A DNA stretch of 64,000 nt from Megalobrama amblycephala (GCF_018812025.1 NC_063044.1:42029243-42093242), one strand, 5' to 3'; positions 1 through 12,700 are shown, counted from the stretch's first letter. Notes: generated from the letters alone by a model not told the origin. Numbers and translations: made by a program.

Positions 1-60
1 GAGGGACTGTCCCTGTAATAACTGTACTGTAAGTCAAAGTGTCAGCTAAACAGCAAATGA
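1..60 (+). mobile_element. V-SINE tail fragment at the window edge
   Basis: GAGGGACTGTCCCTGTAATA followed by CTGTAAGTCAAAGTGTCAGC matches the conserved V-SINE tail. The left part lies outside the window. Confidence 0.6.
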
Positions 61-194
61 ATAACTAGCACTGTGACTGGAATGATGTTAGTCATGTTAA
101 GGCTTTGTTAGGATCACAGTTTTAGTGCCAGGTATGGATCTCTGTGAATTCCAGAGTTACTGAGGGAATTTCACCTTCATTGTGTTTGTGAGTT

Positions 195-292
195 CGGCAC
201 TCAACCCCAGATTGCTCCAGGGGGACCGTTCCTGCAATTAGTGCACTGCAATCTACTTTGGATGAAAGCATCTGTTACATGACAAGTAATGA
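195..292 (+). mobile_element. second V-SINE tail fragment
   Basis: CACTCAACCCCAGATTGCTC, CAGGGGGACCGTTCC, AGTGCACTGCAATC and ACTTTGGATGAAAGCATCTG follow the V-SINE tail order. No intact head upstream. Confidence 0.65.
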
Positions 293-1185
293 AATGAGAT
301 ACAAATGCCCTGTTCAAACAGGAGAAATATGGCATAACAACATGTTCAACATGCTCAGGTGTAGCAGAGATACTTGTGGCATCTGTTGTTATGGGATGTG
401 GCATTGAAGTTTCTTTGAGTTGTACAGTCTGATTAAAGTGTTCAGCCAGCATTATACCATATAAGTGCTACCTGAATTAAAAGTGAGTTTGATTTACTGA
501 GGTGAAGTCAGCAATAATTAAGATAAACATAAACCCAAGTGTCTATTGTCAATTTACAATTATGTTTTGACCTGTTGCAATGTTGTTAGTTCTGTACTGT
601 CTTGATAGCGATCCAACATAATCAAATCAACTGTCTGTGTGTAACTTGAGAAACCAACCAATCAGATTTAAAGCTGTAGGGACAGTAATTACAGTAGATG
701 TTGTAATCATTGAATTTGTACAGATTTGCTTGAATGCAGACTGTCTGAGCATTAAATGGCCCTTGAAGAAAGAACTATGGTTGGTTGCTTTTCATGTTGA
801 TCAGACGACCCCATGCTGTGTAGGGTTTTTTTCCTCAAAATAAAGGCAATGTCTACACTAAACCTTATGATGAAAGTCGAAAGTATGCATACGTGAGACT
901 ATCGGAACTATAAAACCATTCACAAAATTACTTAATCCTTTATATCTCATGAAATCTTCAGACATGTTGTTGAATAATTACGCAAGTATACTTTCCTTGA
1001 ACCTGAAGGAATAATCCAGGGTAGGTACTTAAGCTCTATTGATTTTTTGCACACTGTCAGTTTTCAAAGAAAATAACCTAAAATGTATATGCAAATATTT
1101 GCATAGCAGCATTCTGTCTCATGGGTTGGCTGTATTGATAATCCAAAGAAGATGCGCGATGCAGGACAAACGAATATACAAAACT
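293..1185. other. AT-rich intergenic DNA, nothing recognised
   Basis: No gene, RNA or repeat I can name. Confidence 0.6.
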
Positions 1186-1189
1186 TTAA

Positions 1190-1690
1190 AGGGTTAGTTC
1201 ACCCAAAAATGAAAATAATGTAATTTATTACTCACCCTCATGTCATTCCAAACCCATAAGACCTTTGTTCATCTTCGGAACACAAATTAAGATATTTTTG
1301 ATGAAATCCGATGGCTCAGTGAGGCCTCTATTGCCAGCAATGTCACCGAACTTCTCAAGATCAATAAAGGTACTCAAAACATATTTAAAACAGGTCATGT
1401 GACTACAGTGGCTCTAACTTAATATTATAAAGAGACAAGAATACTTTTAGTGCGTCAAAAAACCTAAATAACTTTTCAACAATATCTAGTGATGGGCGAT
1501 TTCAAAACACTGCTTCGAATCTTTTGTTTCGAATCAGTGGTTCGGATTACGAGTCAAACTGATTCGAAACCAAAGATTAGAAGCAGTGTTTTGAAAAAGC
1601 CCATCACTAGATATTGTTGAAAAGTTGTTATTTTGTTTTTGAGGGTGAGTAATAAACTACATTATTTTCACTTTTGGGTGAACTAACCGT
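1190..1690. mobile_element. AGGGTTAGTTCACCC TTAA element with palindromic core
   Basis: TTAA at 1186-1189 and 1691-1694; ends GGGTTAGTTCACCCAAAAAT and TTTTGGGTGAACTAACC. Core CTAGTGATGGGCGATTTCAA pairs with the block ending near 1612. 501 bp, no ORF. Confidence 0.88.
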
Positions 1691-1694
1691 TTAA

Positions 1695-2560
1695 TAAACA
1701 CTGAGAGAATGAGAACATTACACAACGTTAACACAAGACCAAGAACTGAGGAAGACTGAAGGCTTAAATACACAGGATATGGTGATTAACAGAACAGGGA
1801 ACAGGTGAGACACTAATCAAGGACCAGGGTTACTAATAAAAACTCGAGCACAGGCAAAAAAGTGACACGTGTTACAATCACGCCTTCCCGGTCTCCAGTT
1901 CCCAGTATCCTCCTGTTCTCCACACCTGTCTGCACTTCCCTCATCAGTCTTCCCGCCATCTCCCCAGATTCCCAGCACCTGTTGTCCTCGTCAGCACTCC
2001 CTTTAAGTTGGACTCATTCCCTGCACTCCTTGTCAGTTCTCTTGTTTATCTTATGTGTGTTATGCTGTCTACCTGTTCCTGGATTACTAATAAAGCCTAT
2101 CATTGTGGATTTCCGTACTCGCCTCGTCTATACAGCAACAACACAACACACTAAAATCTTTTTGATGCATGGTCATTCATTTACACGACAGCGCAAACTT
2201 TCGAAAACGGGTTTGAAAGTGCAAATTTTTGGTGTTATTGTCTCTGTGTAATCTATAAAAGAATGAATTTGTGAAAACGGTGACGTCATACGCATGTATA
2301 TTACGTGTTCAGCCTTTAGGTGTGTAGCGTTTCTTAACACAGTGACATCGGCAACTACTGGCCTTGCATTAATAATACAGCGTTTTTAGTCGTTTTTGTG
2401 GATCCATGTGAATGGGGATTGTTTTGACAACGTTGTCATCTGTACGCGAAAAACGTAAAAAAAAAATTTGTGCATTGTTGTCGTCTAAACATATTGTGAG
2501 ACTTGAAACTAAGCAAGACGAAACAGAATATGATTGTGACAATGTCAGGGACTAGATCAT
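1695..2560. repeat. probable dispersed repeat, possibly LTR remnant
   Basis: A pyrimidine-rich, GC-richer block (1860-2150) ends in ACTAATAAAGCC followed by CTCGCCTCGTCTATAC, a texture like the R/U5 part of fish LTRs. It is followed by a GAAAACGG...AAACGT stretch with TE-like character. A 129-codon open frame here (1862-2251) has low-complexity Ser/Pro content and I do not treat it as a gene. Confidence 0.3.
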
Positions 2561-2784
2561 CTAGCATAAATATGCTACCTAATAAACATGCTAAATATAA
2601 TTTTTTTTTAATGAAGATTTCTAGATAATTTAAACAACTAAAATAAATATTTTACGAAATAAGGTGCATCAGATTTCTGTTGCCCCATAGGCTTCCATTG
2701 TAGGAATCATTTTCAGTGGAAATCAAGCTTAAATTGAACTTAAAGCTACAAATAAATAAATAAAAGTTATTAATAAAAGAGTGC

Positions 2785-2811
2785 AAAAAAAAAAAAAAAA
2801 AAAAAAAAAAA
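2785..2811. repeat. poly-A run
   Basis: A homopolymer of about 27 bp in AT-rich DNA. Confidence 0.9.
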
Positions 2812-2829
2812 ACTATATTCCAAACCATG

Positions 2830-4399
2830 CCTTTACTACACTTTAATATGCATAATGATTAAAATTTTAGACTGCTAGAGGTCCAAAAGTTGCATAATGT
2901 ATATTTAATGAATATTTGTGGATAATTTACTCCAGTCATGTGTATTTTACAAAATAATTAATGAAAGATAGTCCACTTTCTGTTTTTAAAACCTTTGATA
3001 TACTTGCCCCAGAGATGTCCATTGATAGAATTTTTTAAAAAGAAATGAAGCTTAAATAGATGGAATATTCCTTCAAATGCTGTCCAGCCTGTGTAGATTT
3101 ATTTATTTATATTTATTTGGGGGCAAAATACAACCTGCCAAAGTGTCAAGGTTATGTTAAATGTTGATATATTCAATATGGACATTAGCAAGGACAGATT
3201 TTATGACATGAAAGCATATCCATGTCACTTAAAAGCAATGCACTTGTAAGGGTGAGACATTCATAAAAATATTAATTGTTTTTGAAGAGACAGTGCTAAT
3301 ATGGCCTGATTTATTGTCCCTGTGAGTTCCTGTTCTGGTGGTGAAGAATTTAGCAGCTGCATCCTAATAGAAGTAATGAGAAATCCCTCTTGCTGACAAA
3401 TCTATTAAAGCACCAATTTACTTTCCAGAGCTGCTGTAGGTGATATTTATGATGCAAATGTACGAGGGAGAGACAGAGCTGTCGACCAAGTCATTAACAG
3501 TAAATGTATCTGCATTTGCATTTTGAGTGTCTCAGTTTAAAGATGATTTTTAGACACCCTGAGCTTTTACCTCTTTTATATTCCCCCACAGGCTCGGTGG
3601 CAAGAAGCCCTTTAATGTCAACCTACCATAATGTAGGTTTGCTTCATGAGTGACAATGAGTTTAAAGGCAGTTTTCACACTTAGGCTGTTAAACGGCAGC
3701 TGTACTCAAGGACACTCATTTGCATATTATCACTTCACATGTTTAAAAAAATCTTAGATATTTATATATACATTTATACAGTTTCCACATAGTGATGCAT
3801 TAATTTGGTAATTAAACAGCAAGTGGGTGAATGAAATATACATTACAGCAATGTGTCATGAGAACTGAAATTCTTTGCATTTAGTGTCTTTTACCATATT
3901 TCAGAAAATTTAATTAGAGTCAGTGAACTCAGAATAGACAATAAGGAGTGAAAAAATACCCAATTCAACATCACCTTAATCCCCATGATAGTTAATAGGG
4001 TTAATTAAAAAATAGAGAACAAAGACTCACACACCCATTAGCTTTTCTGGCTAAGCTCGGAGAAATATTAGAAGAGCCTGAACTTATTCGTCCATAAATA
4101 AATAATGTCGAGGGCCGCTTATGAGGGCATCTGGCTCCCCAGCCCCATATTAGCACTCAAGGGGCTATGGATCCTGATAAAGCTATTCTGCCTCCATTAT
4201 GACTGCATGAAAATGAAACTGTCCATTTAGAAAGGCATTGAGAAGGTGGGGGACGTTTTAGCCATAGTCTTATTGTGTAATATCGTTCATTTTCTATTAA
4301 AATACATTTTATTTAAAGGATGAATGGCTCTAATGCAGGGTCCAAAATAAATTTAAGCTGTATTTTACATATTTTCATTATATACTGTATATAACTATT
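2830..4399. other. repeat-poor intergenic DNA with possible conserved noncoding blocks
   Basis: No repeat family recognised. The parts 3290-3560 and 4020-4260 (for example TAATGTCGAGGGCCGCTTAT and TATGGATCCTGATAAAGC) have balanced composition and TAAT/GATAA-type motifs that look like vertebrate enhancers. No alignment was possible, so this is a suggestion only. Confidence 0.3.
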
Positions 4400-4436
4400 A
4401 ACTATAAAGGGATGTACAGTAGCAATTTGTGGCATA

Positions 4437-4521
<85 letters not shown>

Positions 4522-4589
4522 TATAGTTTTGTTTTTTTTGTTTTTTTTCTAATTATGCCACAAGTTGCTACTGTACATCCCTTATAGTT
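4400..4589. repeat. foldback around a (TA)n microsatellite
   Basis: Left arm 4400-4436 and right arm 4554-4589 (GGATGTACAGTAGCAAnTTG) are inverted with one mismatch and one indel. Between them are about 40 TA units (4440-4517) and T-rich DNA. Probably a small TA-target MITE whose middle expanded. Confidence 0.85.
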
Positions 4590-5390
4590 AAGCTTATGAA
4601 CTATATTACTTTGTGGGATAATTGTTTATTCAGATAACTATCAATAATAAATGTAACACTTTATAGATCATTGGTGCCTATTATCATAGTGCTCTTTTTT
4701 CAGTAGTTACGTGTGCTTACTAAGAAAATTTTAGGTTTTGTTTATTTTTATTTTGGTGGGTTAAAGTGAGAAATATTGTGTGGTTTGCCTCTAACAGTGC
4801 TCCTCAATGTCAAAACATTTGAGATGGTCAATAAAATCAAAGAAGGCGGGCTTTAGGATTCACAGAAACCCAATTTTAATGGTTAAAAGTAATGCGTTAC
4901 AATATTGCATTACTCTCAAAGAAAGTAACTTAGTTACTTTTTATGTAAAGTAATCCATTCCTTTACTTTTGCGTTTTTCTCACCTGGGCTGGAACTGAAA
5001 GTTTTGTTTTTTAATAACAAAATACAAAAGTTCTATTTTTGGCACTTTTCACACCAAAAGTGAAACGATTAAGGGAATGCAAATTCACACCTGTACAATA
5101 GAGGGCGCAGCTCAAACAAATCTTTCAGCTGTGCTGCCATTACAGTTTGAAGAAGAATAGGATGCAGGAGAAGAAAGTTCAACACTCTTAATTCAGAATG
5201 AAGAAGAAAAAATACAAATTTGATGTTTATCTAGTCATTTTTGCTTATTTGTGTGGTTAAATTGGATCATCAAAGGTCAGTAGACATTGGTTAATAAAGT
5301 GAGATTAAATACATAAAGTATATTTGTGTTATTTACCATAATTATTGCAGGTTTGCATAATACTTGTGACGCGTTACCCCCAACATTGCA
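4590..5390. other. AT-rich intergenic DNA
   Basis: No gene. ATAATTATTGCAGGTTTGCA near 5335 recurs near 10630, so part of this is an old dispersed repeat. Confidence 0.5.
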
Positions 5391-5394
5391 TTAA

Positions 5395-6146
5395 AGCTGC
5401 AATCCGTAACTTTTTCTGGCTAAAAATGATCCTAAATCAATTTTTGAGCAAGTACATAACCAGCCAGTGTGTAAAACTATCTCCTTAGTAACCTTAGCCC
5501 GATTCACAACGATAAGCTTGTAATAATGTTTCCTAATCCAGATGGTACTGGTGGGTTTCCATGGGAAATGAGCATGCATTTGTTCGTCTTTGCATCATTA
5601 CGTCACGTCTGTATCATTTATAGCCTTTTCTCACAGCAGCTGCAATAATTAAACTTATTTTGATGGCGGATTTTAATCCAGAAAGGTCCAAATGACAATC
5701 ATCAGTGAAAACAGGAGATTCATCTGTATTCAAAAGCAAAAGACTTTGGACTGAGGAGTGATTACAGAAATTGAAATCTACAGGTAAGGTAACGCTAATA
5801 CATACTAAATACACATAGTCACGCAATGCTGATGTTGTTAACATTAACAATTTGAGAACAAAGTATAACAATAATAATAATTTGCACGGTTTGATGCGAT
5901 CCGAGCTAAGCGATCGTTAGATTTAATCATCATTGGCAGCACAATTTATTGTAATGTTTTTAATCTGTGATTCTGAAGTACAGTATCCACACCGGTGTGG
6001 TGATTGACAGCAAACATTAGATTCATTTGCGCTGAGGAGCCGTGCCGATTCACAACCCACGTAAAGATGATAATTTCACAAATAACTGCAATGGCAGGTT
6101 TCAAACAGAGATGGCGACAAAGAGGCAAAACTTACAGACTGCAGCT
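5395..6146. mobile_element. TTAA-flanked AGCTGCAATCCGTAAC element
   Basis: TTAA at 5391-5394 and 6147-6150; ends AGCTGCAATCCGTAACTTTT and AAAACTTACAGACTGCAGCT are inverted. 752 bp; short open frames inside are chance. Confidence 0.85.
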
Positions 6147-6150
6147 TTAA

Positions 6151-7080
6151 ATAAAGAATATTACCATTATGGTCTTTTAAATAATAACACAAAATGTTCC
6201 CCCAATGTTCAAAACATGGTTACAGCCTCAGCTAAATGTTTTACAATAAAAAACAAAAACTTTTGACTAAATCTTTACACCATCACAAGAAGTTACCCCA
6301 TTATGAGCATTGCAAAGATGATGACAAGAAAATATAACAGGAAACAGCAGCAATATTTAAAAGAGGTGGTGAAATGCATAAAGAGAAAAATATGTTTACC
6401 CCAGCTATCAACCTTTGTTTGGCATTATATTAATCAAGTTGTGAGAGTACGAGAGCTGTAATATGACCTAATTGACAGGTGCAGAGGCTTCATTAAATCT
6501 GAGTGAAAGCTTCAGAAGCAGCAATCAAACCAGTCAGCATCTGCTGTCATGATGAATGAATGTGTATGAGCTCGCTGCGGTGATATACATCAGCAGGGCT
6601 TGTGAAATACTGTAATTATGCACGGCCGATCAAAAGCAAGTCCATCCCTCTTTCGCACAAACACGCATGCTGTCATGATTGTTGCATGACTCTCTGAAGA
6701 TGAGACTTGATCCTAAGTAACTGTGTTAGCTTGTTCTACATGCACTGGGCTTTTCAGCATATAAATGAAGAGGAGTGGAAATGCTGTTTGATTATTGATC
6801 ATTCCCTTGTTTGAGAACAGAGGCAGAAAACTCTCACTGGAGTTACATACACACCAGGGTTGCACACCAAGTTCAATTCAATTCATGAATTTAAATTCAG
6901 TTAGCAAACAGGAAGCCATGTTGTATTTTGAATTGAAATTTAAAGGAATAGTAAACTAAACTTCTGTCATCATTTACTCACCCACGTGCCGTTCCCAACC
7001 GTATGAATGTCTCTTTTCTGTGGAACACACACACACACAAAAAAAAAATGCTGAATACTGTGTTGTTTGCTTCTTTCCAT
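6151..7080. other. intergenic DNA with a possible conserved block and TTAA-element debris
   Basis: 6440-6640 is repeat-poor and enhancer-like in texture. A truncated AGGAATAGTAAACTAAAC / CATTTACTCACCCACG element end lies at 6942-7027, followed by CA and A runs. Confidence 0.4.
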
Positions 7081-7084
7081 GCTA

Positions 7085-7310
7085 TTATTACAATGAATGT
7101 GAACTGAAGCTTTCAAACTCCTTCAGCATCGTTACTCCAGTCTTCAGTGTCACATGATCCTTCAGAAATCATTCTAATATGATGATTTGATGCTCAAGAA
7201 ACATTTCTGATTAATATCAATGTTGAAACCAGTTGTGCTTCTAAATGTTTGTGGAAATTATGATACATTTTTGAGGATTCTTTGATGAATAGAAATATAA
7301 AAATTATAAA
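7085..7310 (-). mobile_element. TA-target MITE fragment (CACTACCGTTCAAAAG family)
   Basis: Reverse orientation; contains TTACTCCAGTCTTCAGTGTC, ACATGATCCTTCAGAAATCA and AAGAAACATTTCTGATTA. Ends missing. Confidence 0.78.
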
Positions 7311-7396
7311 TGTGTTCACTGTCACTGTGACACTAAATTTGCAATTGAACAAATTCATTGACTTGTCATTGGGACATGGGCAGCATTAATTTTTAA

Positions 7397-8430
7397 CCCT
7401 CTGGTCCTCTTCGTTTAGGGGTCACACTTGGCTCCTTCACGGTCAAAAGTGACCAAAGCCTTGACATGTAACTTTTTTTTGTTTTTCAGGAAAATCTATG
7501 TCATATATTTTTGTTCAATAATATTTTTTCAATTGATATTTAAAATGTTGCAGGTATGTTATGATACTATGCAATATTTATACAAATTTAATTAGCATTT
7601 TTTCCCCATTGAAAATAATACACTTTTTTTTTTCTAATATATTTTTAATTATTTTTTTCAATTAAAGCAGTATTCCATGTTAAAATAGAGACAAGGCATT
7701 TAAAATCCACATTTTTATATTTTTGAAGGTAGATTAGTGTCATCCTTTGGGAGTAAAAAAACAAAACAAAAACTTATGTAATGCCATCGTGTAACCACTA
7801 GATTCCTATATAGTTCTATATAAAGTGGATTATAAATTCGCTAGTGTTTTTTTAGACATAAATACTTTTAAGTTAAGCTGTTGAATTGTGGATTTGGATA
7901 TCTACTTACACATTCTCAAAGACTACTTTTTGACAATGTTTAGATTTTAATTTTATTATTATTATTTTTTTTAAATGTTGATTTGAAGTGTCAGTTTTTG
8001 CATTAATTTTACTACAGTCAAACCTGAACACAGAGGTGGACATTTTGTTATACAAAACTTCAAAATCCAATAAATGGATGGATGTCTATTTTGTACTCTT
8101 GACATTTTAGAGTGTCACCCCTTCATTGCTGTGCACTTTTTTTCTGCACAGTGGCTGAATTGTAATTTGTACCACAAAAAGATTCTCTGGGTTATTTTTT
8201 GTTGTATTTCCCATTCATTTCCGTCATGTCGGTCATTTTTTAACGCAAAGGAGCCAAGTGTGACTACTTTTTTTTCAACCCTTTAACATATCCAAATCAT
8301 ATCCATGATTTTTTTTTTTTTTTTTTTCACATAGCTAATGCGACAAAAGTCACCAAGTATCTCATTCCGATTAAGTAAATTTAATTAAAAAAAAAAAAAA
8401 AGTAATTTTTGACCAAAGACGACCAGAGGG
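7397..8430. mobile_element. piggyBac-like non-autonomous element
   Basis: TTAA at 7393-7396 and 8431-8434; ends CCCTCTGGTCCTCTTCG and AAGACGACCAGAGGG. TTAA followed by CCC is the piggyBac pattern. Subterminal GGTCACACTTGGCTCCTT pairs with AAGGAGCCAAGTGTGACTAC near 8248. 1034 bp, T- and A-run rich, no transposase. Confidence 0.8.
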
Positions 8431-8434
8431 TTAA

Positions 8435-9547
8435 AAAACTAATTTTGCCCACATGAAACAGTCTGACAAAGACTAAGACAGACTTTAAGAATCATTTTAA
8501 ATGAAACTTCCCCGGATGTTAGATGAAGTGAAACAGATTGAGTATCAATATCTTAAAGCAACTCATCCAGTATGAGGGGAGATAAAATCATGTGGCATTT
8601 GAGCTCTGCTTAACGGCTGAGAACATGAACCCCAAAGATCTATATTAAAATCAAGCTTGGGTTTGGATTGCTGTGATGGGGATCTCAGTCAAACACTGTG
8701 CTTTTGTTTCCATGCCAGATAAACTGTGTATTTGTTTCTACAGATAACATCAGACAGGAAAGTAAAGGAAATTATAGCAAGTCATCTCCAAAACAAGAAC
8801 AATGGCCCCCAAAATATTTCTCTCCTGCACACTCACATTGTGTTTTCTGAGCGTGTCGTCTTCCCCCGAACGGGAGGGTTTAGAGGATGAATGTCCTGAA
8901 ACAATCCTTGATGATGAAGGTGTGAAGCAGGGGAGAGGCTCATCAAGACCGCAGGGAGTCTTGTGTCCAGAAATCCCTGCAGGGGTCTCGTTTTACTGCT
9001 CGTGTTGTTCAACACTTTCTCGCCCAGTGGGCTGCGGTGATCTGGGAGGATGTCCTGCATCAATCTAAAAGCTGTCGGCCCAGTTGACCTCATCGCACCA
9101 CAGGAGAGACACATCTCGGACCTCTTTATCTGTGGCCGTGCTCTGGGTGGTTTGTTCCTGTCGTATCTCTACTCTACACATCACTCTACGAAGGTAATGA
9201 CAGAATCACCAGAGGAAAGTGAAACTGACACATAGGAAACGAATAGTAAGGGAATGTATTCCTGGCCTGAAACAGCCTAGCCGATAACTCAACATGAAAT
9301 CAAAATAACTTCCTTAATACACAAGTGATCAGTGCATGCTGATCCAAATAATAATAATAATAATGATAAAAATGTTTGGCTTTATAATCATTCATCACAA
9401 TGTAACAATTCGGTCCATCTCTGAAATGACTTTCCTAACAGCTGATGTTGCCATGGGAGGAAAATAAGTTTGACCAATATACAAACAGCTATGTGCTGTT
9501 GTAGATAATGCCTCCTTTCTAAAATCTTGATAATTAATACAATAATT
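8435..9547. other. intergenic DNA, nothing firm besides the weak ORF
   Basis: Moderately GC-rich for the region (8800-9240) and free of the repeat families seen around it. Confidence 0.5.
8802..9068 (+). CDS. weak candidate small ORF with signal-peptide-like start (88 codons)
   Basis: ATG in a good context (ACAATGG) followed by a hydrophobic stretch KIFLSCTLTLCFLSVSSS that resembles a signal peptide, then a polar, Cys-containing tail (CSCCS). No homology that I recognise, no evident splice partner and no supporting signal. Chance is the likelier explanation in 20 kb of noncoding DNA; listed so that it can be tested. Confidence 0.1.
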   Translation: MAPKIFLSCTLTLCFLSVSSSPEREGLEDECPETILDDEGVKQGRGSSRPQGVLCPEIPAGVSFYCSCCSTLSRPVGCGDLGGCPASI

Positions 9548-9551
9548 TTAA

Positions 9552-10344
9552 GGGTTAGTTCACCCAAAAATGAAATTTCTGTCATTAATGACTCACCCTC
9601 ATTTCGTTCCACACCCGTAAGACCTTCGTTAATCTTCGGAACACAAATTAAGATATTTTTTGATGAAATCCAAGAGGTATATGACTCATCCATAGACAGC
9701 AATATAATCAACACTTTCAAGGTCCAGAAAGGTACTAAAGACATGATTAAAACAGTCGACATGACTGCAGTGGTTCAACCATAATTTTTTGAGAATAATT
9801 TTTGTGCGCAAAAACAAAACAAAAATAACGACTTTATTCAACAATATTTTCTCTTCTGTGTCATTCTCATACGTTGTTTACATTCAGCGCTTCCAGGTTC
9901 TACATCAGAATGCTGACTCATTATTGGCTGGTTCCTGTGTCATCATCACACGCATGCATCACGTGATCAGCTTTGGCCAATACTGAGCCAGCATTCGGAC
10001 GTAAACACGGAAGCCTTCACTGTGCTCACCTGCGTGAGGATAATGACAGGGAAGAGAAGAGATTGTTGAATAAAGTCATTATTTTTGTATTGTTTTTGTG
10101 CACTAAAAGTATTCTTGTCGCTTCATAACATTAAGGTTGAACCACTGCAGTCACAGTATTGACTGTTTTAATGATGTCTTTAGTACCTTTCTGGACCTTG
10201 AAAGTGTTGATTATATTGCTGTTTATGGACGAGTCATATACCTCTCTGATTTCAACAAAAATATCTTAATTTGTTTTCTGAAGATGAACGAAGGTCTTAC
10301 GGGTGTGGAACAACAGAAATTTAATTTTTGGGTGAACTAACCCT
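9552..10344. mobile_element. AGGGTTAGTTCACCC TTAA element with about 300-bp inverted arms
   Basis: TTAA at 9548-9551 and 10345-10348. The arms pair over about 250-300 bp: AACACTTTCAAGGTCCAGAA on the left against CTTTCTGGACCTTGAAAGTG on the right. 793 bp. The open frames on both strands are arm sequence and mirror each other. Confidence 0.92.
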
Positions 10345-10348
10345 TTAA

Positions 10349-11013
10349 TGTTGATTTAAGGGTAATTGTGTTTCTCTGTGCTTCTCTGCTTTTCAAGGTC
10401 CCCACTGTCGAAGGTAAAGATATTAATGGGGCTTCTGCTGTAGTCATCGAAAGCATTTCCAGAGGACTATTTAAGATTTTATTAATTTCCAGTTCTAAAA
10501 AACAGAAACTTTGTACATCTAGAAATTCAGAAATTCCTCTGTATATTGAGGTTTTCCATACAGTATATGCAAATTATTTATGAACGCTTGTAATTAAATA
10601 ATTATATAAACCTATCTTTGTGTTATTAAACATAATTATTGCAGGTTTGCATAATATTCTTTTATTGTTTGCATTTCACTGTTTTTATTGATTTTGAGGA
10701 ATACTGAATCTGTTTTTGTGCAAGTGAGATGAGTAAATAAATGCCTGTTCACATTTAGTCTAGAACTACAATAAGCATCATGAATCGGGACAGGACAGTC
10801 AATAAATGGGAAAACAAAGTAACTTGCATTATTTTTTTGAAAAAATAACTTTAAAAATATTTTGTTGTAAATTTAAAATGTGTTACTTTACTAGTTACTT
10901 GAAAAAAGTAATCTGATTACGCAACTTGTGTTACTTGTAATGTCTTAACCCCAACAGTCCTCATTCCTTTAAATAAAGAAAATGACCATTATGGTCTTTT
11001 AAATAATTTTAGT

Positions 11014-11049
<36 letters not shown>

Positions 11050-11158
11050 TTGTTTTAGCTTATTTTAATGCTTTGTCATATTTTAAATCATTTTAAGTTG
11101 CCTCCTTGGTAGTGTGCTGAGGCTACATAATGGGTCCAAGCTCCCTGTTTGAGAACCT
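10349..11158. other. AT-rich intergenic DNA with a T run
   Basis: Poly-T at about 11019-11047; old repeat similarity with 5320-5390. No gene. Confidence 0.5.
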
Positions 11159-11162
11159 TTAA

Positions 11163-11381
11163 AGGGATAGTTCCCCCAAAAATGAAAATAATGTCATCAT
11201 TTACTCACACTCATGCTATCCATACAAATGAAAGTCAAAGGGGTCCAAAACTGTTAGGTTACCAACATTCTTCCAAATTGTGTCTTGTAGTTTGACAGAA
11301 GAAAGAAAGTGATACAGATTTGGAACAACATGAGGGTGGGTAAAAGATGACAGATTATTCATTTTTGAGTGAACTATCCAT
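11163..11381. mobile_element. short AGGGATAGTTC TTAA element
   Basis: TTAA at 11159-11162 and 11382-11385; ends AGGGATAGTTCCCCCAAAAA and TTTTTGAGTGAACTATCC. 219 bp, the smallest complete copy here. Confidence 0.88.
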
Positions 11382-11385
11382 TTAA

Positions 11386-12572
11386 GCAAGAGCAAAAATA
11401 GAATGTGAATATGAATATGAACAAGAAGTTAATATTGAGAAACATGCTATGTTTAGTCAAAATTTGGCCAATAAGTTTGAATATTTCTCTCTACAGTGAA
11501 AAAGTTCCAAAAGATTCAAAGCTGTAAACACAGACAAATGGGATAGAAACTATGAAACACAATCAAATCAACTTTATAAGCTATCAACAATCATAACAAA
11601 TAGATTTAAAACAAAGAAAAAAAAGAAAAGAAGCATTACAATTGGTAATATGTCGAGTTGCTCTTGACCTTCGACTTCTGTGTCCAAATCTTTTTCTTCA
11701 CAACAATCAACTACAACTCCAGTCTGGCTCGATTTTGACGTGTGACGCCCACTTTTAGAAATCAAAATCAAGTTCAGCCCTCTCTTCTCTTTAGTTTAGA
11801 GAAATCTGTTTTCACTTTCACCTTACCTTCAGTGACAGGTGAAAAATGCAGTAGTGAAAAAGCAAAAAGAGAGCCTGTAAACTTTTCACAGGCACACAAT
11901 ACACTCCAATCAAAAATCTCAAAAGTACGCCTTCAAATAACCTTTAGAAAACAGCCAGCATCCCTGTAATTGAGGCTCATCTCCACAAGTCTGTAAATAT
12001 GCAGTTGCTCGGGCTCTTTTTGATAATCTGCAGCTGTAAACAGCATCACATTGGTGACCTTTAGCAGGGTTTGTTGTGTGCATGTTAAACCCAAGGTCCT
12101 CTGCCTCTCACTCTGATGCTCCTATGCTTGGCTCTGAATAGTGGCCCTCTATGTCTAGCCTTGGAGGAATCAATTACTATCGATTTTCTTACAAAGTTCT
12201 GTTCACTCTCCAGGGCCAAGTCAGAGAAAGGGGACAAAGGGGATGAAAACCACTGGTGAATTACTAAAGTAACCTACTTTACTGCGGGAGAGAGAAATTA
12301 TTGAGTGCAAACAAGAAGAACACAGTACGACGGACAAGGTGATTGTACGTAAATGACGCCATCTGTGCCACTTAAAACTTCTAGTCGTATCGGAGCGGAG
12401 TGTAACCACAGGTTCCTCCGTGTGACTGCTGTCTACCTCTCTTTGTTATGCCACGGGAAGAGATCCAGACAATGTCTGACTTCTTGTACGATTGGGAAAC
12501 CAAAGAGAACAGCAGCAGTGTCCAAGAATACTAAAAAGAGCTGTAGTTCTCAGCTGACAATAACATGGTCTA
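11386..12572. other. intergenic DNA, nothing recognised
   Basis: Mixed composition; no gene or repeat I can name. Confidence 0.5.
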
Positions 12573-12700
12573 GTTAAAGGGATATTTCAACCCTAAAATA
12601 CATAAAATTCTGACATTTACTCACCCTCATGTTGTTCCAAACCTCTATGACTTTGTCTTCTGTGGAAAACAAAATAAGATATTTTGAAAAATGTTCACAC
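12573..12700. mobile_element. left end of an AGGGATA...CACCCTCATG TTAA element
   Basis: GTTAAAGGGATATTTCAACC and TTTACTCACCCTCATGTTGT match the left end of the family; the right end is not found. Confidence 0.7.

Noticed and set aside
1862..2251. 129-codon frame
   Set aside because: Pyrimidine-rich low-complexity DNA of repeat character; no domain or splice context.
9388..9784. Overlapping 124- and 85-codon frames on opposite strands
   Set aside because: They translate the inverted arms of a TTAA element and have no protein-like content.
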